From Meloidogyne chitwoodi (lineage: Eukaryota; Nematoda; Chromadorea; Rhabditida; Meloidogynidae): DNA of 64,000 nt. Within the stretch, counting starts at the first letter, position 1. Each line of letters starts with the position of its first letter. Shown here piece by piece: positions 36,010-49,549 of the stretch. A program made the position numbers and the translations under genes. The notes beneath the pieces were generated by a model. That model had not been told where the DNA came from. It worked only from the letters and a program-made list of their open reading frames with translations, and searched no databases. The DNA lies in NCBI GenBank assembly GCA_015183035.1, contig JACZZP010000005.1:1178001-1242000 (forward strand), written 5' to 3'.

Positions 36010-39000
36010 ATGAAATTAAAAATATTTTTATTAATTTTCTTTTGGCATTTTTTATTAATTTTTACAAAAGAAGAATTTAATTATGGTTTAATTTATTTAA
36101 TTAATTATTTATTTATTTATTTATTTAAATAATTTAAGGTATTAATGATTTAAATAAATTATATTCAAAACTTTTATTTGAAGAATTAATTAATGAAGAA
36201 TTTTTTTCAATTTATGGTCAAATAAGTGTATATTTAATTGATAAAAATATTAATGATAAATGGATAAATATTGAAAAAAATAATATAAATAATAATAAAA
36301 AAGGAAGAAAAAATAATAAAGGAAAACAAAAATTAAATATTATTAATTTAAATGAATTAAAAGAAATATTTAATAAATTATTAGAAATAAGAATAAATAT
36401 ATATAATAATTTAGAAAATAATAATAAAATTAATTGGATGAATGAAACTAAAGAATTAATTAAAATAAATCAAAAATTTAATGAAAAAATTAAAAATGAA
36501 GAAAAAGAAGAAAATAAAGAAAATAAAGAAAATTCTCTAGAAATTTTACAAATAAATGATTTAAACAAATTACATATAAAAATGTTTAAAATATTATTAT
36601 TAAATTATAAAAAATCAGAATTAAATAAATATATTAATTCTTTGGAAGAAATGGAATATTCAGAATGTTTAAAAATAAAAAGTAAAATGAGAGTTATTTT
36701 TGGTAAATTTATGTTTTTAAAATTAGAAATGGAACAACCTTTTATTTACAGATTAGGTAATTTAAATTAATTATATTTTTTAACTATAAAAATAAATAAA
36801 ATTTAAATTAATTTTATGTTAATCTTTTGTTTCAAATAAATTAAAAATATATTAATTATATTTCTTAATTTAATTAAATATTATTTCAAAAAATATATTA
36901 ATAATAAATTATTTATATTTCAGATATTCTAGAACTATCTGAATTTAATCAACTTATAAAATATTTTCTTTCCTCACAATATAAGTCATATTTATCCACA
37001 ATGTCTGGAAATATAATAGCAATACATGAATTATTTAATGATATTTTAGGAATTTTAACAGAAAAATTAGGAAAAAGAAAAGCAAAAAATAAAATACAAA
37101 ATTTTTGGCAAGAAAATATAAATAAAATTGAAGAAAAAGATTATGCAATAAAAGAAATAAATAAATTTTGGACTGAAATTTTAAAAGAATATAATTTTGA
37201 TGAAATGATTCGAATACAATTTTTATTAAATTCATTTAAAGAAAAATTTTTAGAAATTTATGATGAAAATTTTAAAAATTTTATGAATGAACATTTAGGA
37301 TCAAGGGCAAGACTTATTAATTACTTAAAATATGACCAACAATCTGAGGTACAAATGCTATTAAATAATGATAAAATGTCAATTGTTTTACATTACGGTA
37401 ATAAAATTAAAATAATAATAATTAATAATTATTACATTTTTAAATAAAATATATTATAAATTAATTAATTAAATAATTTATAAAATATTAAAAAAAAATA
37501 AATAAATAAATTAATTAATTTAGATATTAAAGAAATTAAATTATTTGAATTATTAGCATTTTGTTATCTTAATGTTTTTGATGGAATAGAACCACTACAA
37601 AGATATAAAGGAAATGGAGCAGTTGATATACTTGTTTATTTAGAATCATTTGATGATTTTTTTATAAAAAAGAAAATGTCAAAATTATTAACTGATTGGA
37701 TAAATATTCGTTCTTTATTTTTAATTTTTATTGATAAATTAGTGGATGAAGTAAATGTACATTTATTAATTAATTTAATTAATTTACATCGTAATATGAT
37801 TTATAAAATACAAAAATTTATTGAAGAAATAAAATTAAAAGAAAATTTAAAAGAAGAATTAAAAGAAGAAGATTGGGATTTAATTAAAATATTAAATTTA
37901 GAATTAAATATTTTATCAGATAAAAATAAAATTGAAAAAATAAATCTTTTACCTGAATTAAATACAGAAAATGAAAAAATGAAATTAAAATTATTACATA
38001 AATTAGCTTTAAATAATTTAGAAAATATTTTTGAAAAATTTAAAGAAAAAATAAAAAGTAAATAATTAATTAAAATAATTATAAATATTTTTATTAATAA
38101 ATAAAATAATTAAGATTTAAATAATGAAGCTAATGAAAGAAAATCAAAATTAATTGGATATATTATTAAACAAAAAGTAAATAAAATTGAAATAGTAAAA
38201 GAAGAAAAAGAGAAAATAAAACTAAAATTTGAAAAAGTAAAATAAAAATAAATAAATAAATAAATTATTTATTTTAATTTAATTTTAATTTAGGAAATAA
38301 TTTCTTTATTTCCAACAAAAAATTATTTTGAATGTCCTCCAATAAATGTAAATAAAATAAAACAATATGAAAATAATAATAATAATGGTTATACTATTTA
38401 ATTAATTTATAAATAAATTAATTATTTAAGATATTTATTTAATTAATTCTTTTCAATCTTTTTTGGAAATAAATAATAGAGTTCAATATTGGGAAATTTA
38501 TGAAGAAAAGAAGTTAAATTTAAATATTGAATTAATTTTTTGGAATTTAAAAATAACAATTAAAAATATTTTAGAATTATTAAAAAAAGAAAATATTAAT
38601 GAAATTAATGAATTAAATATTAAATCAATAAATTTATTAAAAAGATTAAAAGAAGATAAAGAAAAAGAAATTAAACTAAAAATATGCAAATGTTTATTAT
38701 TTATTTATAATATATTTTTAAAATATAAAAATGATATGTTAAAGGTAAATAATTTTAAATATAATATTTATTTATTTTTTATTTATGACCTATTTTCTTT
38801 TTAAAATTTAAGAGGGTAATTAATTAATTGAAAGTAAAGTAAAAAGACTTTTCCTAAATATTAATTAATTAATTTGATTTTTTATTTAATTTTTGTTTTT
38901 TCTAATTCAAATTTAAAATATTTTATTTTAAGAAACAATTTGAATGGTTAAATAAATTCTCTTCAATAAATTGTAATAAAATATTAGAAATAGAAAATAC

Positions 39001-42000
39001 ATTTAATGAATTATTTAAAAGTTTAGATATTAAAAATATTCATTTTCAATGTTTAGAATATTTAATTAATAATTATGAAGAATTTAGAGAATTTATTTGT
39101 AATTCAAAAAAACAAATAAAAGATAGAATTTATGAATTAATTAAATTTGAATTATTTGATAAATTAGAGAAAAGACAACCAGAAATATTAAAAATTGGTA
39201 AAATAATTAAATTAATTAATTTTAAAATAATTTTTAATTTATTAAAAAAAAGATGAAATTCAAATGGATATGCGCTTAAATTTATTAGAATTATATCTCA
39301 ATAATAATAATAATTCTTTTATTTTATATGGAGAAATGAGAATTAATTTATCTTTATTAATTAAACAATTATTAAATTTAGAAAAAATTGAAAAAGAAGA
39401 ATTTAAAAATTTAAAAATATATAAAATAATTAAAAATAAAATTAAATTAGAGAAAATAAAAATATTTAATCAAATTAATGTAACTCCTAAAAATTTATGT
39501 TTTTTAGATAATTTTATTAATTTTATTTTAATGGTTATTTATAAAAATACAAAAAATTTTAAAAATAATTATTTAATAGAAAATGATTTAGAAAATTTAT
39601 GGAAAAATAAAAAAGATTTTTTAAATGAAAAACAAATAAATGAATGGACAGAAGAAGTAATTTGTAATGAAATAAATGAACAAAATAAAAGTTTTTTAAA
39701 TATTCGTAAAAATTTAGAAAATCAACATAAATTATTTTTTATTGAAAATCAATTAATTTATGAAAATTTAACAAAAGAAATTGGAAAAAAAGCAAAATTA
39801 AGAAAAATAGTTCCTTCATTAAAATTATCAAAAATATATTATGGTATTTATATAATATTATTATTTTTTTATAATTTTTAATTTTCTTTAAATAAATTAA
39901 ATAAACAATTTTTTTAAAAGTTTTTTCATCAAATGATCGTCTTTGTTATCATTTTATAAATTCATTAATAGCAAATGATGAAAAGATACGTTTATCAAAT
40001 AATTTAGGAATTAATTATTTTTCATGGTATCGTTGGTTTGAAAATGAATTTAAAAATTTAAAAAATAAAAATAAATTGATAAATGAATTTATTAATATTT
40101 TTTATGAATTAAATTATTTAATTTTAATTAAATATGATGAAATATATAATATGGAATTACTAGAATTAAATTATAAAAAAACAAATTTAATAAAAATGCA
40201 AATTGGATTAAAAGAATATTTTATTAAAATAAAAAAAGAAGAAAATAAAATTGAAAAAGAAAAATTATATTTAATAATTGAAGAAAATAAAAATAATATA
40301 AATATACAAAAATTAAATGAATATTCAAAATGGATTGGAAAACAAAATTATGAACAATTAATTAATTTAATTAATATTGAAAAAGAAGAAAATTACAAAA
40401 ATATTTTAGAAATTAATAAAATAAAAATATTTATTAAAAAATTAAAACAAAGTAAATATTTAATTATTTAAAAATAAATATTTAATTTAATTTAATAATA
40501 ATAATTTTTAGATTTAAATGAAAATAATAATTATTATTTTAAACAAAATTTATTATTTTCTATATTGGGATATAATGAAAATAATTTTAAAAATATAATT
40601 AAAATATTAAATATTAAAATTGATAAAAATGAATTTATTTTTGAAAAAAATGAAGAAGAAATAATTAAAAAAGAAAATAATAAAAAACAACAAAAAAAGA
40701 AAAATAAAAAACAAAATAAAATTAATGAAATAATGGAAAATAATAATATAAATATTGAAGAGAAAAATAATAATAATATTTCAGAAAATAATAAAAAAGA
40801 AAAATTAAATAAAAATAATATTACAATTGAAATAAAAAATAATAAAGGAAAGGAAAAGGTAAATTAATAGTAAAATTAAAATTAAAAAATATTAATAATT
40901 AATTTTTAAAGATTAATTATAATAATTATTATTATGAAGAAGAAGAAGAAAAAATAATATTAAAAAATAATAAAACTTTATTAAAAAATATTAAAAAAAG
41001 GCCTTCAACATCATTATCAATTTATACAATTTTACCTATAGATTTTTTATCAACAAATTTTTTAGAATTTTATCAAAAAATATTTAAAAATAAATTAGAA
41101 TATAAAGAAATGATAGAAATTGGTAATTTAATAAATTTAATAGGAATAAAATTAAAAAGAAAAAATAAATTAATAATTAATAATAATAATAATAAAGAAT
41201 TAATTGAATTATATAAACAATGGAATTTTATTAAAGAATTTAAATTAATTGAAAAACCTAAAAATTTTGAAAAAATAAAAAAAGAGTTAAAAGATTTATT
41301 AAATAAAATAATTAATTTTGAAGAAAAAGAAAATGAACAAGGAGCGGTTAGTTTTTTTTTAATTAAAAAATAAATAAAATATAAAAAAAAAAGAATTATA
41401 AGTTTATTTTAATATAATTAATTATTTTATAAAATAATTACTCAGCTTATTGATGTTTTAAATGAAAATGGATATTTTGAAATACAATCATTTAAACAAA
41501 ATAATAAAATTGAAAAAGCTATAAAATTAATTAAAGAAATTGTTCAAATATGGGTAAATAATTATTAAATAAAATAATTATTAAATATTAAAATTATTTT
41601 TATTTATTTATTTAAAGAAAAGAAATGCTATATTATTAATTGGTGGTTCTTATTTATTTAAAATAAACAATTTAAAATCAGATATTGATTGTATTATATT
41701 AATTAATTATAATCCAAATATAATAAATTGGGAATTAATTGTTTTTGAACAATTTTTTGGTAATTCAGTAGAATGTAATTTAAAAACAAGAGAATGTAAA
41801 GGATGGTCTCTTTATTGTATGCTTTGTTGGGTAAATAAATTAATAAATATTTTTAAAATTAATTTTAATTTGAATAAAATATAACCTTTTATTTTTAAAG
41901 GATTTTTTAACAGAATCATTAACAAAAATTAAAACAAATATATTTTTAATAAAATTAAAATTTTCTGGTTTTGAATTTGATTTAATAATTATTCCAATTC

Positions 42001-43518
42001 CATTAATTGAACAAAATGAAATAAATTTATTAAAATTTAATGAACAACCAAATATTAAAATAATTGATGAAATAATAATTAAATATTTTTTAAATAAAAT
42101 AAGTTTTTATAAATTATTAGTAAATAAATGGGCAGATAAAAGAAGAGGAATGTTACTTGTACTTTCTGGTAATTTAATTAATTAATATAAATTAATTTAT
42201 TTTATTTTTTTAAAAAAGGTTATAGAGCTAATTTACAAATTATTAATTTATTAGGTGATTCAATTAATATTTTTCGTATTGTAATTTTAACAATAAAATT
42301 TTGGTTACAAAGTAATTTTATTTTATTAATAAAATTAATTAATTAATATATTTAAAAAAGATCATTCAATTTATGGAGGTAAATTTGGATTTATAAATGG
42401 TATTACTTTATCTATTTTAACATGTAAAATTGTTCTTCAAAATAAACAAAGTCCAATTATTAAAATATTTAAAGAATTTATGCAAAAATATTCAGAAAAG
42501 TATTTTTATTATTTTTAATTAAAATAATTATATATTTTTTATAAAAAGGAAATTTTTAAAAATTTATTTAAAAAATTCAAATGAAAAATGGATAGAAGAA
42601 GAAGAATATAATAAAAATTTAAATTGGAATTCTCAAAAAGAACTTTTAGACAGAAATGAACATTTTAAATTAAATTTATATCCAAAAATGGAAAAACATT
42701 CAAAAATAATTTGGGCGGTAATTACTCCATCATTTCCTGAACAAAATACTTCTTTTAATATTAATTATTCTACAGCTACTATTATTCAACAAGAATTAAT
42801 TAAAGGTTTTTTTTTAATTATTAAAATAATAGGAGAATATTAAATAATAATTAGACTATTTTAAAATTAAAATATTAAGGATTAAATGAATTAAAAAATG
42901 TAGAATTATCATTAAATGAATATAAACAAAATAAAATACCAATAAATATTTTAAAACAAAATTGGAGAAAATGGTTAAAAGACAATAAATTTGAAGAAAT
43001 GGTATTTCTTTTTTTAATATATTTTTTAAAATTCTTTTTAATTTTTAATTTTCAAGTATCAACATTATTCAGCTATTATTTGTTATTATTCAACAACTAG
43101 TTTATTTGGAAATTCTTTTTGTGATTTTATAGAATCAAGAATAAGATTACAATTACTTTTTAATATTGAACAATTAATTCCAAATATTGAATTTTGTCAT
43201 ATAAAACCTGAAAGAATAATTAAAAATGGTCAATGTCCATCTATTTTTATTAAAAATTCTTCTGAAATTTCTAAATGGATTTGTAATATTTGGTTAATTG
43301 GAATTAAATTAAATAATAAAAAAATAAATAGTAAAAGATTACCTATATTAGAATTTTTATCAGAACAAGAAAATATATTTAATGAATTTATAAAAAATAT
43401 GGAAATGGATTATTTAAAATTATTAGCTAAAGAAAATAAATTATCTGAAAATGAAGTTGGACAATTTATGTTAAATTCTAAATATTTAACAAAAGAAGAA
43501 TTAAATTGGATAAATTAA
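36010..43518 (+). CDS. Giant Lys/Asn-rich protein with C-terminal poly(A) polymerase domain
   Basis: About twenty exons splice in frame into roughly 2,000 residues. Exon ends read at about 36075, 36754, 37397, 38058, 38239, 38388, 38745, 39197, 39843, 40452, 40858, 41346, 41552, 41830, 42167, 42311, 42498, 42806, 43000 and 43518. The start MKLKIFLLIFFWHFLLIFTK looks like a signal peptide. The first ~1,470 residues are helical-looking and very rich in K, N, I, L and E, with no family I recognise. From LIDVLNENGYFEIQSFKQ on, the order matches canonical poly(A) polymerase: GGSYLFKINNLKSDIDCIIL (Asp pair at 41681-41689), GFEFDLIIIPI (third Asp at 41979-41981), GYRANLQIINLL, IVILTIKFWLQNHSIYGG, FGFINGITLSIL and AVITPSFPEQNTSFNINYST. 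All three catalytic Asp are present. PAPs normally are 500-750 residues and nuclear. Two adjacent genes wrongly joined is the main alternative, but every gap is an ordinary short intron. Confidence 0.75.
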
Positions 43519-44332
43519 ATATTATTAATTTAATAACTATTTAATTCTAATAATTTTTTTAAATAATTAGATAAAAATCCAATAAATAAATAATTAAAAA
43601 CATTTATTCATTTGATCTCTTCATTTTTAAAATTTTTAAATACATATGTATACCTAACTATATTAATAAATTGTGCAAAAATATGTGCCGTAATAGTAGT
43701 ACGATACTAGTAAAATGGATTTTTCATAAATCGATTATCCCCTTAAGTATTCGAGAGAGTATTTAAAAATTAATGATTAAAAAATTTATATAATTTAAAA
43801 AAATCACCTAAGGATCCCTATTCAGGATTTTTTTAAGTTGAAGTTTGGGACTCATGATCTCGTAAAATCATGAACAAAATCCACGCTTATTACCATTATA
43901 CATACATCCACATATTTACTACTCAATCCATTCCCTACAGGCAATATTGCATGGGAAGGTGAAGATGTTTAGAACAACGGGGGATGGTTATGATACAACA
44001 TCACTTAACCTTTTTACAAGTTTCAGGTCTAAACATTTAATCTGATTTTGGCCTATAACGAGTTGTCCAATTTTGGCTTATTAACAATTTTTTCGCCACC
44101 AATTTAGCGCATTACCATTTTTTGAGGAGTCAATTAAACCACTTAACCATCGTTCACTGTGCAATTGTCTCACTGTTCTATCGTCGTACCACATTTTAAA
44201 ATATAAACGGCTCCTATACATCTCGGTAAACGACATCTCGTTAATTTTTTGAATATTATCAAAGATTAATAAAAAAAATTCTTTATGTTAGGTATACATA
44301 TTTCTTGGCAAAAAATTTAAATTAGCATTTCT
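43519..44332. other. Intergenic region with a GC-richer non-coding block
   Basis: Between about 43690 and 44240 base composition is visibly less AT-rich than around it, with no open coding frame, no tRNA-like structure and no clear terminal repeats. It may be an old transposon copy. The promoter of the calpain gene should lie at its right end. Confidence 0.4.
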
Positions 44333-47300
44333 ATGGAACTTGATGATTTACATAAAATAGCAAAAGCTGCAATAACATTTGATGAACTTGGTGATTATAA
44401 CTCAGCTATACATTATTATTCTGTATGTTATAACTTTTGAATTATTAAAAATATTTTTTTAGAAGGCAGCAAATCAAATTTTTCAACTGATAGAATTCAA
44501 AAAAGTTCCAGAAATATATAAAAATACTGCTTTAAAATATTTATCTAGATGTGAATCTTTGAAAAAGCATTGTAAATTTTTATTATATTAAAAAAAATTA
44601 ATTATTTAGTAAAAGTAGTCCCAGAACAGAATGAAGCTATTTCTTTGATTATGAAAGCTCTCGAATATGATGAGAACGGATATTACAAAGCAGCTTTGGA
44701 TTTATATACCTCAGGAGCTGAATTATGTCTTATTGAGGTTTATTAATTTTTTTATGTTTGTATGGTTAGCATTTGTATTTTGACTTTATTTTATATTGTG
44801 ACTAGCTTTCTATCAAATATTTTTTCGAATAATTGTTGAACTTTATTTTTTGTATTTTTATTTAAATATTTAATTAGATCAAAAAACCTCATAATTCTGA
44901 AAAGATACAAAAATTAAAATCATTAACTTCTTTGGCAATCGAAAGAGCAGAAAAAATTAGGCCATTTGTTACAACAATTAATATTTTAAACAATCCATCT
45001 GCACCAGTTCTAAGTGATGATGAAGAATATACAGCAATAGAAGAAGATAAACTTTCAGATTTTGGCAATACAATTTTTCCAACAGTTCCAACTAACGGTT
45101 TTTTTAATAAATTAATTTCTCTTTTAAAAATGTTTTACCTTAAAGAATTTAATCTTCTTAGTCTAAATGCTGATCAATCGCCTTCACAAATAATTATACC
45201 TAAAAATGAATATAAAAATGGTTTAAAATTACAGAGACGTCGTTGGTCTGACCAAAAAAAGAAAAATGTTGGAGAATTGAACCAAAATGAAATTTCTGTT
45301 TTGGCTTTAACTTCTTTAATAAATAATCGAAAATATGTTCCTTTTATTGAAGAATGTGATTTAAAAAATGAAAAATTTTTTCTTTCAATTCCGTTCACTG
45401 ACAAAGATGGATTTTTAACATTATCTGAAAAACAGAAAAAATGTTTAAAAAATTGGCTAAGGCCTAATGAATTTGTGACAGAAGAGCCAAAAATAATTGA
45501 TAAAGTTGATTCGGGAACTATAAAACAAGTTTTTTAATTTTTTAAAATTATTTTCAATCATTTTCAGACTGTTGTTTCTGATTGTTCTTTTGTCGCTTCA
45601 CTTGCAATTGCTGCTAGATATGAACGCCGTTTTGGAATTAAATTGATCACACAGTTAAATTTTTTATTCAATTAAAATCTTAAATATTTTTCAGCATAAT
45701 TTATCCTCAAAATAAAAATGGAGAACCTGTCTATAATCCTTCCGGAAAATATATGATTAAATTACATATAAATGGTATTTGGAGAAAGGTTTATTGAAAT
45801 ATTATTAATTTCTTATTAATTAAATATTATTTAAAAAGATTATAATTGATGATCTTCTTCCAATTGGAAAAAATGGTGAATTGCTTTGCTCTTATAGTCA
45901 TAATCGAAATGAACTTTGGGTTTCTCTTTTGGAGAAAGCTTATTTAAAGGTTATGGGTGGTTATGATTTTCCTGGTTCTAGCTCTGTAATTTTTTTATTA
46001 TTTTAAATAAATTAATTATAAATTTAGAACATTGATTTACATGCTCTTACTGGTTGGATTCCAGAGAGAATACCAATAAGACCTAATGATAATGAATTGT
46101 TTGATCCAACAAAAGTTTTTGAACGACTCTTTACTCATTTCCATCAAGGTTTTAAAATTAAAAAAAAAATTATTGCTAAAAATTGAATAAATTTAATTAA
46201 AATAATATTAAATGATTAAAAATTATTTTCTTTTTATGTCATTGTCTTATAACTTTGGCAACTGGTCATTTGGATAAAAATGAACAAGAACGCACTGGTT
46301 TAGTTGATGCTCATGCTTATGCTATTTTGGATTTAAGAAAAATTGATGATAAATGTCTTTTATTGGTCAAAAATCCTTGGACACATCTAAGATGGAAAGG
46401 TCGTTATTCTGAAACTGATTTGAAATCATGGACTCCAGGCAATATTTTTAGGCGAAATTTATTCGAAATTTATCTTAAAAAAATATTTTTTAAGATCTTT
46501 GTGCTAAATTAGATTATAATCCAAAGGATGCTCAACAATTTGATGATGGCGTATTTTGGATAGATTATCAATCTGTTTGTGCTTTCTTTGATGTTTTTTA
46601 TGTAAATTGGAATCCAAAATTATTTCCCTTTTCATATGTTTTGCATTCGTATGTTTTAAAAATATTTTAAATTATTTTTATTTAATTTAAATAGTTCATG
46701 GAATGCAGGAATGGGACCAATTAGAGATTTATATACAATTGGTGAAAATCCACAATATTTTTTAGAAGTAAATAATAAACATGGAACTGCTTCTGTTTGG
46801 ATTTTGCTCAGTCGTCATATTACCGAAAAGGTTGAAAATAAAATGTTATATTTGATCCCAAATTAATTTATATTTTTCTTAATTTTTAGGATGATTTTGC
46901 AAATAATAAGGAATATATTACGGTTTATATATTTTTATAATTTTTTAATTACAATTTTTTTACTAGGTTATTGTATATAAAAATGAAGGAAAACGTGTTT
47001 ATTTACCTCGTAATTATTTAATTTTTATTTCGTTTTTAGTTTAAAATTTTTTTTTAAAGATGAACCAAAACCAATATTGGAAGGTACAAGAATAAATAGT
47101 CCTCACTATCTTTGTCAGTTAATTGTAAATGATCCTGGAATAAATAGATATACTTTAGTTTTGGCACAGGTGAATTAATTTTTAAATTAACGGTTTACTT
47201 TTCGTGAATTTCTTTACCCAATTAAAATAATACTTTTTATTAATGGATATTTGTAGCATTTTTTTGAATGTAGAATTTAAATTTTATTAATTTTTCCTAA

Positions 47301-47998
47301 ATTCATTTTAATTTATTTTATAGTATGAGAAAATGAAAACAATTTATTATACTTTGCGTGTTTTTTCAAGTTCTGAATTTAAATGTGGGAATATTTTATC
47401 TCCTTACAAATTTCATAAAAAGGTTTTTTTTAGTTAAAAATATTATAGATAAGTTCATTATATAAAATAAAAATATTTTTTTAAGGAGGCAGCTAATTGG
47501 AAGGGAGAAATGGCTGGTGGATGTGGAAATGGTGATAATAATAATTTGGGTAATTTTAGGTGAAAATCTTTTTAAATATCAAAATTTATATGCTTATTAA
47601 TTTTTTAGATCAAAAAATCCACTTTTCTATGTAGAATTTGATGATGGTAGTGATGAAAATGAAATGTTAATTGACTTAAAAGGACCAAAAGAATATAGTA
47701 TTGGATTGGAGTTTTGTCAAATTTCTTCATTTCGACAAAAGAGTTTTGAACGAAGAGATTCTGGGCCTTTCAGGTAAAAAATAAAAATTTATATATTTTG
47801 ATATTTATTTGAAAATATTTCACAATTAAATTAAAAATATTTTTATCTTTTAGGCGAGGATGTACAATTTTAAAACTTGAAATGATTCCTGCTGGTAAAT
47901 ATTCTATACAGCCTATGACATTTTTAGCTGGTCAGGAAGGGCCTTTTATATTAAGTTTACACTCTTCTTGCGATTTTAAAATTAAACAAATTCAATAA
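44333..47998 (+). CDS. capn-7-like: Calpain-7 (PalB-type cysteine protease with MIT domains)
   Basis: Calpain-7 is a non-classical calpain that binds ESCRT-III through MIT domains. The start at 44333 ([16 protein letters not shown]) opens the first MIT-like helix bundle, and [20 protein letters not shown] begins the second. The protease core has all three catalytic residues: Cys in [20 protein letters not shown], His in [13 protein letters not shown], and Asn in [18 protein letters not shown]. Highly typical segments are [54 protein letters not shown] and [19 protein letters not shown]. The C2-like C-terminal domains have [25 protein letters not shown] and [13 protein letters not shown], ending KIKQIQ at 47998. 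No EF-hand domain is present, as expected for this type. Orthology is recognised from close similarity to animal CAPN7. Confidence 0.95.
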
Positions 47999-48286
47999 AA
48001 ATTAAATCATCAACTTGCCTTAATCAAAATATATTTTTATATATTATAATTACAACAATATGATCATCATTGATTATATATATATTTTGTATATTTTTAC
48101 TAATTTTTGAAAATAAATATTTTAAATTAATTTTAAATATTAAAAGAATACTTTTTTATTTTTAAGGCTTTATTAAATTTAAAAAAGTAAAATGATTATT
48201 TTGCCAAAATACAAGCTTTTTTAAACTTTTTTGATCGAAAAAAATATTTTTATTTTTTTCTCAATCCATTGTTCACATAATCTCTT

Positions 48287-48926
48287 TTAAACACGAAGGC
48301 GAACTTGATCTCCTGTGCCTAAATTAAGAATTTCTGATGATTTAACTTGTTCTGGATGTGTTTTTCCTTGTTTTTCCAACTGTAAAAAATAATATTTTTA
48401 AAAATATTTTCTTTTAAATTCTTACAATTCGGCCAAAAGAATTTAATGTCATGCAAACAGAGTAAAGATCACGTGCTTCAACCAAATCAACAGCTCTGAA
48501 TTGTTCTTCCCTAGGAACTCCTTGACTTGAAATAAATGTCAAAAACAGTTCTAAATTGTTCATATATTGGAATGTGCTGTTTGGTTTTGCCTGTGCTTTT
48601 GTTATTGAATTTGGAACAATTTTATTTGCAAATCTTAATTATTTTAAAATTAATATTAATTTTATATTTAATAATTACTTGCAAAGTAATGTTCCATCTT
48701 TTAATTGTTTTACAAAATTATCACGTGTTCCATTTATTGCAATATTTTCGCCTGTCACTTTTTTAATCCAATTAAGGAGAAGTTCACCTTCAACTTCATT
48801 ATATTTACTTGCTTGCTTTAATTTAATATTATTATTATTTTAATTAAATTTAAAATAATTTCCCTTTATTACTTTATTCATAACGGCAGCACCAACACCG
48901 CTAGCAACACTACGAGGGGCAGACAT
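48287..48926 (-). CDS. Calponin/transgelin-like protein with a single calponin-homology domain
   Basis: The start at 48924-48926 ([19 protein letters not shown]) is followed by [40 protein letters not shown] and GTLLC. Next come [51 protein letters not shown] and [11 protein letters not shown], then [20 protein letters not shown] and a stop at 48287. This is the type-3 CH domain arrangement of calponin, transgelin and nematode CPN proteins, which bind actin in muscle. The final part resembles the calponin-repeat-free tail of transgelin. It is convergent with calpain-7, about 290 bases away. Confidence 0.88.
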
Positions 48927-49549
48927 TATTATTTTAAAAAAAGGCAAAAATATATTCCAAGTTTTAAATAATAAATTTCTAAATATATTTTATCAATTTA
49001 TATAGAAGAAATGTTTCAATAAAATTGTAGTTTAATTTTTAAAAAAGTAACAAAACGTCATTAACATTTAAAAAAATCTGACAATTTAAAACAAAAATAA
49101 ATTTTTAAACTGATTGAATATTTTTTATTTTATTTTTATATAAAAGAACTTCTGAAAATAAAAATTTAATTCATGAAAATATTTTCAGAGAATTTATAAC
49201 AGCTGTTAGGTATTTTAGTAAAAGGAACTAAAAAAGAGAGAAGAGAATATTCAACACATTTTTAGGATTTTTTTCATTATAAACAGTTGTTTAAGAATAA
49301 AAATCTTAAAAAAATATTTTCGATTAAATTAAGAATTATTTGATTAATTAATTAATTTTTAGTGTCAAAAGAATATTTAATTAAAAATATTTAAAAATTT
49401 AAATTATAAATAAATATATTATTTATAATTATTTAAATGTCTAATTATAAGTTAAAAATTTATTTTTAGAAATAAATAAAAAAAATATAAATAATTAAAA
49501 AAACAAGGAAATGACTATTATTTCATAATTTAATTTAAAAAATGTTTTT
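48927..49549. other. Intergenic region
   Basis: AT-rich with no supported feature. It should contain the promoter of the calponin-like gene and the 3' end of the ShK gene. Confidence 0.55.
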
